From contig JAYWVB010000050.1 in assembly GCA_039881045.1 (NCBI GenBank), positions 186,001-250,000 on the forward strand: a stretch of 64,000 nt of DNA, read 5' to 3'. The first letter of the stretch is position 1, and every line of letters begins with the position of its first letter. Position numbers and translations under genes: made by a program. Positions 34,831-46,159 of this stretch are shown piece after piece. This stretch comes from Chaetomium olivaceum (taxonomy: Eukaryota; Ascomycota; Sordariomycetes; Sordariales; Chaetomiaceae). The notes beneath the pieces were generated by a model. The model had not been told where the DNA came from and searched no databases. It worked only from the letters and a program-made list of their open reading frames with translations.

Positions 34831-35442
34831 GGTTTGGTTTGGGAAGCTGATGACTGCCTAGTTATTTTGGGGTCAGACGGTGAGCATGGCAAAATAACCT
34901 GGAGTTAAGCTCGGTGAGAGGGGAGTCATGAAGCTGGATTGGGTCCCAATACGGATACAGTACCATCGGTGCTGACGTGAGTTTACCTGCCACGCTGCCC
35001 ACCCACCGCGCGTCATCTTTGTTTGTGAGGCGCGACAGTAGCCGAGGTAATGTCCTCTTGAGCACACCTTGTCAATCAAACCACAAGAAGCATCATATGG
35101 CGATGGCAGGTTTGGTGGCTTGCTGTTAATCAGCCTCACAACGCCCAAATCCCTCTCGAATGCGAGGCCACACAGCTCGAGGCCGGACCGAACGGAGGAA
35201 TCGCGTGCTCCGCTGGGCATGCTCCGCAATGCCAACCCCCATCCCGGAGATAAGCAATGGCACTCGGAATATGATCCCTGCGGTTCCTCGCGCTTGGGAA
35301 TCCTACTGGGTAGATTATTAAACAGAGCTCACAGTTGTCCGCACCTTTCGCTTTTAATACACAACTCTATCCCTCGACTATTTACCCAAAGTGTTAAACC
35401 TTAACCGCTGCTACAAACGCGAAACAATCCCAAGATATCATC
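34831..35442. other. Intergenic spacer
   Basis: This lies between the GFA gene and the dehydrogenase, both on plus. It contains the dehydrogenase promoter. No coding or RNA signal was seen. Confidence 0.55.
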
Positions 35443-36580
35443 ATGGCCTCTGCTCCCACCCAAAACGGCCAAAGCCCCAAGGGCCTTAGCAATGATGTGC
35501 TGCTAGTCGCCGTCCCCATCCCGCCAAACGAAACGTGGATGGAACATCTTAGGGCCTCGCACCCCGGGCTCACAGTGCGCTGGTTTACCCAATCCTACAC
35601 ATACCCTCCAGCTCCCGTGCCCGAGGAATTGTACGAGGGCGTAACTTTGCTCGTCACCTTTTGGCCTCACCCAGCCGAGTCGTTGCCAAAAGTCCGTTAC
35701 ATCCAGCTGTTGTCCGCCGGTGCCGATCGATGGATCACACACGATCTCTACAAAAACCAGAAGATCACCTTCTGTACCGCAAATGGAGCCCATTCGTACG
35801 TTAGCATATCACTCGGGCGTGAGTTACCGCTGACCACCCCACAGTCCCCAGATCGCAGAGTGGGTGATTGGCACTTGGTTAATGGTCAACCACAACTTTC
35901 TCGGCTATGCCGAGCAGCAAAAGCAACAGAAGTGGTCCCGCTTGGATGGCTTGGCCATAGACTCGCCCGGCCTTCGCATGGGCATCCTCGGCTATGGGGC
36001 GATTGGACGGCAGTGCGCGAGGATTGGCCAAGCGTTGGGCATGGAAGTCTACGCCTACACTCGGAGCGAGAGATCGACTCCCGAATCCCGCAAGGACGAC
36101 AGCTACTTCGTTCCCGGGACGGGAGACCCGGATGGCCTTGTGCCGACGAAGTGGTTCCACGGCTCGTCAAAGGAGGCTGTCAATGAGTTCCTGGCTCAGG
36201 ACCTTGACTTGCTCGTGCTGGCTTTGCCCCTGACGGAAGCAACCACCTCCATACTCGGCCGTGAACAGTTTGATATCCTGGCCAAAAAGAAGACCTTCGT
36301 CTCCAACATCGCCCGCGGGCCGCATATTGACACGGATGCTCTTCTTGACGCACTGCGTGAGGGCAAGATCAGGGGCGCTGCCCTCGATGTGGCCGATCCC
36401 GAGCCACTGCCTGACGGACACCCACTGTTTTCCGCAGCCAACGTCTTTATCACCCCCCACGTCAGTTGGCAAACACCGCATCTCATGACTCGTATCGAAG
36501 GGATCGCCGAGAAGAACCTCGAGAGCCTGAGCGAGGGAAAGCCGCTCATCAATGTCATGAACCGGGAGCACCATTACTGA
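35443..36580 (+). CDS. D-isomer-specific 2-hydroxyacid dehydrogenase (NAD(P)H)
   Basis: Two exons (35443-35795 and 35845-36580) flank a 49-nt intron (GTACGT..CCACAG, branch CTGAC). The product is 362 residues. The nucleotide-binding turn is GILGYGAIGRQ (from residue ~164). The catalytic set is complete: Arg 275 (NIARGPHID), Glu 304 (ADPEPLPDGHPLF) and His 323 (TPHVSWQTPH). It reduces 2-keto acids to D-2-hydroxyacids or the reverse, probably in the cytosol, and resembles fungal glyoxylate/hydroxypyruvate reductase-like proteins. It converges on the FAD monooxygenase gene with only 52 bases between stop codons, so their transcripts may overlap. Confidence 0.92.
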
Positions 36581-36632
36581 GGTTTCAACTCCCTGTCTTG
36601 TTATTCTTGATTGCCACGCGGGGTTTTAGCCG

Positions 36633-38209
36633 TCACTCAGGTGCGCTCCGTATTTGCCTCAACTCCGCCCGGGCTTCCTGTATCATTCTTTCAAGGTCAA
36701 CACCCCAACAAATGGCCTGCCTTGTCTCGATATCTTTTCGCACCGCTTCGAAATTCTCCTTGCCTGTGTTTGGCAATCTCCACTCATACAAGTCGGCCGC
36801 TCGTCGACTGCTCCGGACCAGCCACTGATCTCGTTCTCGGCGGCTCGCGTCGAACGCAGCGAACACCGCCCGCAGTCCGTCGATAGGGTTAACGTTGTCT
36901 TCCTGGATTTCCTCGAGAAGCGAGGCAAAGACTGCGACATCTTCCATACAAAACCCGGCGCCGGACCCGTGATGTGGCGTACTGGCATGTGCGGCATCCC
37001 CGATAACAAGGATGCGGTCAGAATAGAACTTGGTCAATGGATGGTCAGCCAGGTCGAATAGACCCCACTGAGACCAAGTTAGTATTTGTTGTAGCACATA
37101 GCTATTGATTCACCCACGGTGCATATTAAGCTAGATATATCAACGTACCTTATCTATCTTGTCTTTCGTTAAACGGAGAAGTGTTTGGATTGTTTTGCTA
37201 AATCCTCCTCGCTCAAAATCGCGCAGCGCATCTTCTCTGGTTGCCGGAAGGGTGAAACTTCTGGCATCTTGACTTGGCCAGGATTCGTTCGAGTCTGTAA
37301 CGAAAGCGACCAGGTTAAGGAACCGTTCCCCTCCTGGTTTACCCACCGGAAAGGTCAGGACATGTCTGCCGTGGCCCATCTACCCTGGTCAGCACATTCG
37401 GAAGATCGGTTGTTGGTAACTTGTATCCCAACACCTCAAGCCTGAGTGATATTAAAGGCAAAGAAGTCACTCACCCACAAACTAGAAACTCCCACCCTCT
37501 CGATTCCTAGCTCCTTGACAGCCTGCTCCCTCGAAATCATGCACCGATAGGCATATTTCCCACTATACCCACATTTTGCCCCTTCCACTGCCTCCCCACC
37601 CACCATGATCTCCCGAACCTTCGACTTCACACCATCACACCCAACCACCGCATCGGCCTCGGCCATAGTCCCGTCCGCAAACCTCAACAGCACCTTCTCA
37701 TCAGACTGTTCAATACCCTCCAGCCGTTTCCCAAACTGGATAACCCCCTCCGGCACCATCCCCATCAGAACCTCCAACCACTTCGCGCGATGCACAGCTC
37801 CATGGCCCTCCCCATACCGTGCAAACACCGTAAACGCCGGCTGCAGCTCTCTCACATCCACATCCGCCGTCCCATCCAAAAACTCAATCCACACCGGCTC
37901 CTCCTCCCCTGCGTCCCCCTCCACCCCTTTATCCCCATCACCAGCACCATCCCCCCCCCCCGTCACAACCCCCAACTTCTTACGTCTCACATCCCGCTTA
38001 GTACTCTCCCTCAAGAAAACCTCTCCCAACACAGGGTCGGCAATGGCCATCGCACGCGCCGCGTTGGGACCAAAGCCGAGCCCCGCGCCGAGCTCGGTCG
38101 GGTGGGCGGCTTGTTCGTAAACGGTGTGGGGGATGCCGCGGCGGGTGAGGGCGATGGAGAGGGTGGTGCCGGTTATCCCGGCTCCGATGAGGGCTAGGTG
38201 GGGGGCCAT
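36633..38209 (-). CDS. FAD-dependent aromatic-ring monooxygenase (salicylate hydroxylase-like)
   Basis: Three exons are inferred: 37475-38209, 37149-37379 and 36633-37067. The introns are 95 nt (GTGAGT..GGTAG) and 81 nt (GTACGT..TCTCAG, branch CTAAC). The product is about 466 residues. The FAD dinucleotide motif is LIGAGITGTTLSIAL (residues 8-22), the DG motif is VGCDGVKSKVR, and the ribose-binding GD motif is VIGDAAHASTPHHGSGA (~345). The acidic, Gly-rich insert near residue 90 (GGGDGAGDGDKG) is unusual. The enzyme is expected to hydroxylate an aromatic acid with NAD(P)H and O2. Whether it shares a pathway with the convergent hydroxyacid dehydrogenase is unknown. Confidence 0.9.
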
Positions 38210-39412
38210 CTTTTGGTTTCGTAGGGGAACTATATGTTTCTTTTTATTTGCGGGTGTCGTGTTGTTGTTTGAAGTTCGTGTTATTTTGAGGTGGGGTGAA
38301 GGGTGAGATTGAGGGCCAAGGGATCGGATGTTGAAAGGCGGTGAGTTGGCGAGTTAGGGGAGAGTTGTTTGTACGAGTATTGGTGGTGGTGTCGTGGTGG
38401 ATGAGGTGGGTCGGTAACGGCAGGACTTGGATGTGGTGACATGTAAGCAGAGGTGGTTTGAGCCCGGGTGCTGATATCCAGGTGTGTCAACTGCCGATGT
38501 GAGGGGTACCGGGGTGAGCACGAACCGCGCCGATCGATCCGAGGAACCTGAAGAAACAAGCGTATGTAGGACAAGAGCATGACGCGTGTTATTGGCACAG
38601 AGGGCATTGCAGTCAATCATCCGCGGGGAGAAATGGATGAGGGCCATTCATTGATGGATAACCACCACACCCGTTGTATGTACTTCTCGAGATGCTAGGC
38701 ATATAAACAAGGCACTATAAAACACTTACAAACCAGTCAGACACAGTACTACTCGTACTAACTCTCACCCTCCCCCCACAAAGCCACAGCTTGTTGTCCC
38801 TAATCCATTGATTCTCGCAATATCTTCCTAACCCATTTATAGGATATAACTCGCCCACCAAACATGATATTTGCGTCGAACTCCGAACCTTATTTCAGAT
38901 GCCTACATTGCTGACTGCAGAAGGGAGTTTGAGTGACCGCGGTGAGTGCCGACCATCTCGGAGCAACACACCAAACAGCAACTGCTCAGCCAACTCGTTG
39001 TTTCGCAGGTCCCATGACCCAGAATCCACGAAAGAGGGTAGCATTTCAAAATTATCCTTGAAATGGCGTGTCATTCTTGGTTAATACAACCGTAAACCAC
39101 TTTAGTGAAGTGTTGACGCGCTGCCAGGTTTTGGGCACGACTCCCGGCTCGCCGAAGTCACTCAAGGGGTTCCATCATCCATCATGCTGTTGTGTCATGG
39201 AGCTCAACAAAGAAATCTTGTACGCTATGGCTTAAAATGTATGCGCCCTGCCAGAAAAAGTAGTTCACGACGCCCCTGGAACATTGCTCTGGTTTGCCCC
39301 GTGGGCGGCTAGGTTTCCACTCCACCCCGAGGTTCTCGTGTTTTCCAGGCCCATCACTCTGGGTCTGTCGCTGAAACCTCGGGCTCAACTATTCAATCCT
39401 TGCCAGCAATTG
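38210..39412. other. Intergenic spacer
   Basis: About 1.2 kb lies between the monooxygenase start and the 3' end of the F-box-like gene. It contains only chance open frames. A pyrimidine-rich region near 38750-38790 may be a promoter element. No repeat was seen. Confidence 0.5.
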
Positions 39413-41412
39413 CTATAAAGGGGTAACTGTTGTGCCCTGCAACTCCGAGTTATGGCGCCTTCCCTTGTCCGCACCCCCAGCGCCATTTTCCTCGTGCCAG
39501 AGGGGGAAGCTATGCCAATCATCCTGCCAATCCCCGCCTTTGTTTGGCCACAGCGCGCCCCATACGTCTTCGTCTTCATACTCGACCATCTCCAGGTTGT
39601 CGCGAATGTACTGCCTCTCTGTGGCATCGAAACCGATCTCGCGCGCTGTCACTTCGCCGCTTGTTTCGCGCCTCGTGCACGTCCAGCTCCGCCCGATCCA
39701 CCTCCCAAGCTCATTGATCTCTGGGTATTGCTCAGCAACGGAATCTGAGACATCGGGTTTAAGCGTGAGACGTTTCAGGGGGTGATTGGCAGCGACAGAA
39801 GCTAGCTCGTGGAAAATGGCCTTGGCGAGAGATGCGTCGAGAGCGAGGTTGACCAAGGTTTTGCGAACCCTCGCAACATCACCCTCCGGTTCCTGATAAG
39901 GTGAGCGGCAGTCGAGCAACAACGCAGCGCGCTGCAGGCGGGAGATCTGCCCCAGCGTGCGGTACACGGCCACCTCCTCGGGCCCGCCCTGGCGGCGCCG
40001 GACGCGTAACTCCACATCCTCGAGCCTCGGGCATCGCTGCTGGATCTCTCGGACCCGGGCGGCGTCAATGTCAAGGTTGTTATGGTCGTCGCCGCGGTGT
40101 GAAAATAGGTGCAGCTTCCGCAGTGTGGGGCCGTGGCAGCGGAGAACCGCGTTGACAGTGTTTCTGCCAAAGCAGCCTCGGAGTATGAGCGTCTGAAGTG
40201 GAGGTAGGCCTTTTAAAAACAGAGCAGCTGGCTGGTCGAGATGGGTGGTGATATTTTCGAGGCGGTCTTTCGACGAGACTGTCAGCCCGAGTTCCTGGAG
40301 GGAGCGGAACAACCCGCTCACGGACATCGATGCCAGATTATGGAGGGCTTGGGCGGACACACGAGAGTGATACTCAAAGCGGCGAAGGGTCCGATAATCC
40401 GTACGTGTGTTCCAAACCTCCAATTCTCGGATGGGGTTGCTGCGAACGCCGGATAGTACTAGTGTGTCAAGATGGACCCTCTCTGGCGTCGCTGGTGTTC
40501 GCTGCTGCGCATTGGTGATGGACTGGTTCGGAGTCGTAAGGAAGAACCCCTTCCAAGGCTCCCTCGGCTCCTGAATGGCCTCGACTAGTGCAAGGGTGCC
40601 AGAAGGGCTGGCATTATGAATCTCCAACTTACTCAGGTTGGGGGCGCATCTCGACGCAACGATACTCTCCAGAGCTTCTAGGTTGAAGTCGAACCGACCC
40701 CAATCGTCATAGGGTATGCATTTTGCACGGATGTTATAGAGACAAGGCGAGGTCGCAAGCGCAAAGTCATCTGGATCAACATTGTGGAGCTGGTGCCTTT
40801 CTTGGAGGAGGCTACGGAGGCTGAAAGCGTCAATATGCAGACGGCTCTTCGGGTGGTTCTTGTGCAATGCCGTGAGGACGCAGGGTGGTATCTGATGGCG
40901 ACAAGCGTACACCAAGTCCGTCAGGGCGGGCAATTGGCCGAGAAACCGTGCGAATGGGAGCCACGCCTCGTTCTGTGCCTGCTTTTGCTGTATTGACAAA
41001 GGAGGGGCCGCATCAAATCCAGCCCCGAAACCGTTGTTGTTGTCACTGTCGCTGTCGCTGTCATCGTTCGTCATAAAAGGGCCCGCCATCTTGTATGGGT
41101 CATCAGACTCGTTGCCATGGTCCATACAGCCAGTGGCCACAATTCTGCGCACATGCCGAAACAGATTCCGGCGACCAAGCACGGTGACCAGTTTGTCCAC
41201 GTCGCTGCGAAGTTTCTCCCTGTTGCGTAGGGTGAACTTTAATTGAGAAAACCGGCGTCGTGCGGCTGCCTGGTAACAAACTTTACTCGTCATCGACAGA
41301 GACAATAGACTCCGTCGGGGAAATATTGACAGAGATACTCGAACAGGTGAAGGGGCAGTGTCTCCAGCGGCGCGGGGCGTCGATATATGGCTGGCGCTTC
41401 CAGTACATCCAT
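39413..41412 (-). CDS. F-box-like protein with leucine-rich repeat-like body; one frame break
   Basis: The ATG at 41412 begins a short leader. PLETLPLHLFEYLCQYFP then SLLSLSMTSKVCYQ fit the two helices of an F-box, but they lie in different frames: a CCCC run near 41315 is one C short. From 41305 down to the stop at 39413 the frame is open for 630 residues. The body has an acidic Ser/Asp run (NDDSDSDSDNNN) and many Leu-spaced segments (LSKLEIHN, LQTLILRGCFG, LRKLHLFS) typical of an LRR-type substrate receptor. A basic, charged C-terminus follows (GGADKGRRHNSEL). If functional it would recruit a target to an SCF ubiquitin ligase; the target is unknown. Confidence 0.65.
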
Positions 41413-41687
41413 TGTGGGGCGGTTATCTTGGGGCGAATTCACTAAAGGCGAGGTCGGGTAAAGAAGTCAGGTAGGCAGTTAGCATTAATACCCTGGGAGA
41501 AGCGCACTTTTGAATAAGTTCTGAACCTCCCTGGCTATGCCCAAGAGCCGTTAGCGCCTAACACCTTGTGGTGGGGGATCCATCGCGCCACAGGGGTAGC
41601 GAAAAGTTGACAGCCGCTTTTCCGGCGACAACAACTTCCGTGACCATCACATTTCCTCGTGACAACAAAAAGTACCCATCGTGGGTC

Positions 41688-41731
41688 TTAGGGCGCCGGT
41701 TTAGGGCGCCGGTTTGAGGTAGGCGCCGGTT
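41688..41731. repeat. Three short direct repeats (TTAGGGCGCCGGT-type)
   Basis: TTAGGGCGCCGGT occurs twice back to back (41688, 41701), followed by a diverged third copy (GTAGGCGCCGGT). The embedded TTAGGG resembles the fungal telomere unit, but the true period is 13, so this is a local repeat. Confidence 0.65.
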
Positions 41732-41773
41732 CTCAATGCGACACCAGCACGGACACCCCAGTGTTGACGACTT

Positions 41774-41946
41774 CCGGGACAGAGCCTCGGCTGCTCTCGC
41801 CGTACACTATTGCTGCAATCCCACCAGGAGGTAGTATCAACACTTCACCCGGCGACATATCAACTCCAGGGGCAGAGACTCGGCTGCTCTCGCCGTACGC
41901 TATTGATGCAATGCCAACAGATTGTGATATCAACGCTTCACCCGGG
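41774..41946. repeat. 93-bp tandem duplication
   Basis: Two diverged copies with a period of 93 bases (for example CTCGGCTGCTCTCGCCGTAC at 41786 and again 93 bases on). The period is a multiple of three. On the minus strand the repeats lie in an open frame (41733-42182) that would encode a repeated 31-residue unit with GIAxIxYGESSR at its core. Whether that frame is a real gene is unknown. Confidence 0.6.
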
Positions 41947-42150
41947 GCAGACGGATATCCGAGCAAAGCTAAGTGGATGGAATACGGTCGACACGGGAGG
42001 TTGGGAATGTCTCCGCTGGGGTCGCCGTACATGAAGCGGAGATGAGTTCTTTGTGGGAAGTCATGCGCGGGACTTTGCCACGGAAAAATGTCTTGGAGGA
42101 AGCCGTTATCGGGTACCAGCGTCCCAAGTTTCGATGCTGGTGCGGTATAA

Positions 42151-43551
42151 GAGCCAGAGAGCGGCAGCCCAGGCGGAGGCATCGGCAGAGATAGCGGATC
42201 GGCGCCAATTGTGATCAGCCCGGGTATCTACGATAGCCCTGATGACGCACCGGAGGTTCGATGCCATCCCCCGCGTACTCTGGTTTTCCCTCCTTGGCAA
42301 CTTTCTACGACGACTACCATCAGCGTGCCGCTGGTCACCGTCGCTTATACAGAAAATTGGGAAGTGACGACCACAATCAACGGCGGTCCTGTAACAACGT
42401 CAACGGGTACAGTCACCAGTACCGTTGTCACTGTACCTCCAATCATGACCACCGAGATCCCGGTATGGAACTATCACTGGGACGGAAGACAAAATGGCAA
42501 TGACGACGACGACGAGGATGACGCCGCCGTCATCATATACTTAACCAACAGCGTCATCTTCCCCCCAGTGACCTTGAGAAGGACTCGGCCGCTTGTCCCA
42601 GGCAACAGCAAAACCGAAACCATTGTGTGGACGTACAGCCCAGGCCCGTTTTCCACTTTGAAGCCAATCCCAGAGGGTGTGGACGACGATGACGATGACG
42701 ATGATTACAACCCCATCGTCATTATCCCCCCTGGGCCCTCACCAGGCCATAAGAGTCGCGTGTCGGTGACCAGAGGAGATGATGGACCCAAGTGGCGGCC
42801 TGGGCAGAAATGTGGTATCCAGTGTGGCTCGTTGTGCGATCCCATTTCCATTCCCTGTCTCTTTTTGTGCGGTTGTATCGGGCCATTTTGCGGACTCGGC
42901 GGCGGGGGCGGCGGTTCGTGCGTCGGGCCGGGCTGTTTCGACCGCGGCCACTACGGTGGTGGAGGGAGCGGTGGGCCCGATGACCCGGACGAGTCATCGT
43001 GCCGGACGCGCACTACCGTCTCTGACTGCGAGGTCAAATGCTCCGTTCTCAACTACGGCGGCGAGGCACGCACGGCATGCGAAGAACCAACCTGCGAAAA
43101 TCCAATCACAGCCTGCTCGGCGACAGGAACGACCACTACTACTACCACGACGCGTTCATGCCGAAAAAGGAGGGCATATACACCAAATGTCGGAATCCTT
43201 TTGCTTGGCGGCGGCGGTGCCGGTGGTACCTGGGAATACGAAGATGTTGATCACCCAACAAGCACCACCAAGGCCACCCAGCCCACTCCAACATCAGTGC
43301 CCATCGGTGGCCAATGTGCCAGTTATGATGAGTGCAAGGGCAACGACTGCGCCGCCGGTACGTATCCCGGGTGCCTCTACCACGGCGGCGGACTGTCGAC
43401 GTGCGTGTGCCTCAACGACCTCGAGGTGCCACTTGGTGGTGCCTGCAGCGCGCACGAGCAGTGCATGTCTAACAAGTGTGAGGATGGCTCGCACCCTGGA
43501 TGTCTGTATCATGGCGCCGGCAGGTTGACTTGTGTATGCCTTACCGATTAG
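42151..43551 (+). pseudogene. 5'-truncated tail of a GH18 class V (subgroup C-type) chitinase
   Basis: From 42151 to the stop at 43551 one frame encodes the C-terminal region typical of large fungal subgroup C chitinases. It has PPRTLVFPPWQLSTTTTISV, then Thr-rich sequence, VPPIMTTEIPVWNYHW, acidic Asp runs, and a Cys-rich CGIQCGSLCDP..CGCIGPFC block. Two ~38-residue Cys repeats end it (each closing GCLYHG..TCVCL). A stop lies immediately upstream (TAA at 42148). No signal peptide, LysM, CBM18 or GH18 catalytic domain is found in the ~700 bases upstream. I therefore read this as the orphaned 3' part of a chitinase gene. Introns or frame errors upstream could hide more, and independent expression of the tail cannot be excluded. 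Confidence 0.6.
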
Positions 43552-44265
43552 GAGCAAAACCCTGTTTATTTTGTTTTATGTACTTAGGTAGTTTCATTTC
43601 CATGATCCGGAATAGGGTGACTGATCTTTCATGTTTTTTTGCAGGCCTTGTCCACCCTAACAATTTACCAAGTACTCTACCAAATACCCGCTAAGGTACC
43701 TTACCTATCTCCTTGCAACAACTTCTGCCGGTGTGTAATATGTGGCTCGATTCTCTTCGAACGTAGCATCCTTTATGTAACGGTTTGGTCTGGCAGCTGC
43801 ATGGAAACAAGACGGCCAATCATTGGGGTGCTGGTGTGGTTCCGATTGCAAAAGATTCCAAAGAGACTCAGCGAATAGGACCATCGTCTTGACACTTGTG
43901 GGCCTGACTTGGCGAATTCCACAGACACTCCACGAATGGGCCCTGGGTCTGAATTTGGATCGGGCCAGGCCAAACATGAAGTTGGTGACAGATCAACATG
44001 AATGCGGATATTGCTTCTTGTAATCGTGGACCGGCCGCACGATGATTCCAAACTCTTGCAGCATTGACACGAGGTAGAGTGGCGTTTGAAAGGGATTTTA
44101 TGGGGTTTGTTGTCGACGTTCAGGTATATATCTGTGCAGATTGTCTCTACAATTCCCAGTCCGCAACATCATGGGAAAGATCAACACCGGTTGTATCGCC
44201 CAAGACACCACCACAAGACTTTTCTAGCAATTTGACAGTGTCACACTCCCTGAACCACCTCCACA
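43552..44265. other. Intergenic spacer
   Basis: This lies between the chitinase tail and the flavoprotein gene and contains the latter's promoter. No feature was seen beyond chance open frames. Confidence 0.55.
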
Positions 44266-45678
44266 ATGTCAACTCCCGAACTGTATGACTTCATTGCTCT
44301 CGGCGGCGGGGAGCCTGCCAAACTCCTGGCCTGGGACCTCTCCTCAAACCATGGAAAGAAGTGCGCCGTCATTGAGCATGGCCCGATCTCCGGTGCCTGC
44401 CCGACTGTCGCCTGCATGCCCACCAAGACAATCCTCCACTCGGCTCAACTGGCGCACCTCGCACGCCAGGTTCAGGCTTCCACACCCGGAGCTGCCAGCA
44501 ACGATTTCAAGGCAGACATGGCCAAAGTGTTCACCCGGAAACAGGAAGTCGTCGACGGCATGGCAGACCTGTTCCTAGGAATATTTGCTGAGACCAAGGC
44601 CGAGCTGATCCGAGGCCATGGCGAGCTCGTCGGTCCAAAAACAATCAGCTGCAACGGTCGCTTACTCACCGCCGAGACCGTGCTCATCAACACCGGATCC
44701 AAAGCGTTCGTCGACATAAGCATCCCCGGTCTCGCGGAGGCAAAGCCTCTGACACACGTCGAGCTTCTTGACATCAAGACCCTCCCATCGCATCTTATCA
44801 TTCTGGGCGGCGGGTATGTCGGCATCGAATTCGCACAAGCCTATGCACGCTTCGGTTCGCGCGTCACTGTCATCGAGAGAAATTCTCAAATCCTCCACAA
44901 AGAAGATGACGACGTCGTAGCCGAACTCACCCAAATCCTCTCCCGAGAGGGCATCGAATTCCTCACCTCCACAACCGTCACCCAGGTCTCAGGCACTTCC
45001 GGCTCCGAAGTCACCCTCACCCTCTCCACTGCAAACGCAACCCCAACCACCCCCACCACAATCCGCGGCACGCACCTTCTCGTCGCCGCCGGCCGCACCC
45101 CCAACACCGCCAACATCGGCCTCGCCGAAGCTGGCATCACGCTAACCCCTTCCGGCCACGTCTCTGTCGACAGCCAACTGCGCACGTCAGTCCCAGGCGT
45201 CTTTGCAGCCGGCGACTGCGCCGGCAGCCCCTACTTCACGCACATGGGATGGGACGACTACCGGGTGATTCTGGCGTCGCTGACCGGCACGCTGCGGGAG
45301 AGTGGCACGGCGGGCAGGCAGGTGCCGTCGGTGCTGTTTACGACGCCCGAGCTAGCGCATGTGGGATTGCGGGAGGGGGAGGCCAAGGCGCAGGGGGTGG
45401 GGTACCGGTTGGTGAAGGCGCCGATGGGGGCGTTTTTGAGGGCGCGGGCGCTGGGGGCGACGGAGGGGTTTGCGAAGGCGTTGGTGGAGGAAAGAGGGGA
45501 GAGGATTTTGGGGTTTACGGCGCTGGGGCCGGGGGCGGGGGAGTTGTTGCCGGTGGTGCAGCTTGTGATGAAGCTGGGGTTGTCGTATAAGGAGCTGGTG
45601 GACTTGACGATTGTGCATCCGACGATGTGTGAGGGGTTGGTGGATTTGTTCCGGGGTGTGCCGGCGAGCAGCAACTGA
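44266..45678 (+). CDS. Class I pyridine nucleotide-disulfide oxidoreductase (dihydrolipoamide dehydrogenase/mercuric reductase-like)
   Basis: A single exon encodes 470 residues. The redox disulfide is Cys 45 and Cys 50 (GACPTVACMPTK, the C-x4-C of class I flavoprotein reductases). The N-terminal FAD turn is unusual (ALGGGEPAKLLAW), replacing the common GGGxAG with GGGEPA. The NAD(P)-binding turn is ILGGGYVGIEFAQ, the second FAD segment ends VFAAGDCAG, and the catalytic His-Glu pair is in HPTMCEGL (His 451, Glu 456). There is no clear mitochondrial leader, so it is probably not the E3 subunit of the 2-oxoacid complexes. It should move electrons from NAD(P)H to a disulfide or related acceptor. 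Base composition shifts from C-rich to G-rich third positions near 45250, without a frame change. Confidence 0.92.
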   Translation: MSTPELYDFIALGGGEPAKLLAWDLSSNHGKKCAVIEHGPISGACPTVACMPTKTILHSAQLAHLARQVQASTPGAASNDFKADMAKVFTRKQEVVDGMADLFLGIFAETKAELIRGHGELVGPKTISCNGRLLTAETVLINTGSKAFVDISIPGLAEAKPLTHVELLDIKTLPSHLIILGGGYVGIEFAQAYARFGSRVTVIERNSQILHKEDDDVVAELTQILSREGIEFLTSTTVTQVSGTSGSEVTLTLSTANATPTTPTTIRGTHLLVAAGRTPNTANIGLAEAGITLTPSGHVSVDSQLRTSVPGVFAAGDCAGSPYFTHMGWDDYRVILASLTGTLRESGTAGRQVPSVLFTTPELAHVGLREGEAKAQGVGYRLVKAPMGAFLRARALGATEGFAKALVEERGERILGFTALGPGAGELLPVVQLVMKLGLSYKELVDLTIVHPTMCEGLVDLFRGVPASSN

Positions 45679-46076
45679 TTGTATCTTGCTTGGAGGTTCC
45701 AGGTGGTGGGTTAGTTACGGTAGTTCCTCTACATTTATTTCAGAGTGATGGAGTATCAGCATGTCGAGCATGACAGGAGTGTCATCCAGTGTTGAACTCT
45801 TAACTGGAAATCCAAACCCGATCATTCGTGTAATCCTATGCAACAACAATGCGGCTGCACTTATACGAATATACCCGGAGAGATAACACTTTGAGCATCA
45901 AGAAGTTAACAGGCATGGTACTCAGGCTCGTTCTAGTCACTGCGGTATTGTACCTCAAACACCAAAAGCTTCTCATGTCTCACCTCCCAACCATCGCAGT
46001 CATTGCCTTGACGAGAAGGATAGGTTGAGCCGTTGGGTCGTCCAATGGCTCTAGAAAAAGCAAAAGTGAAAGCAAT
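45679..46076. other. Intergenic spacer
   Basis: About 400 bases lie between the flavoprotein gene and tRNA-Arg. No gene signal was seen. Confidence 0.55.
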
Positions 46077-46159
46077 CGATCAAGCTGGGATTCGAACCCA
46101 GAACCTTTACCATGTTCCGTGAGCCGGAAAGTAACGCGCTACCATTGCGCCACTCAACC
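46077..46159 (-). tRNA. tRNA-Arg (CCG) with an 11-nt intron
   Basis: Read on the minus strand, the acceptor stem GGTTGAG pairs with CTTGATC (three G-U pairs). The D stem is GCGC/GCGC, the anticodon stem TTACT/GGTAA, and the T arm CTGGG-TTCGAAT-CCCAG. The loop reads TT-CCG-G, then 11 intron bases after position 37, then T, giving anticodon CCG. The many G-U pairs lower certainty slightly. Confidence 0.85.

Noticed and set aside
41688..41713. TTAGGG as a telomeric or interstitial telomere repeat
   Set aside because: Only two copies, spaced 13 bases apart by GCGCCGGT; true telomere DNA would repeat every six bases.
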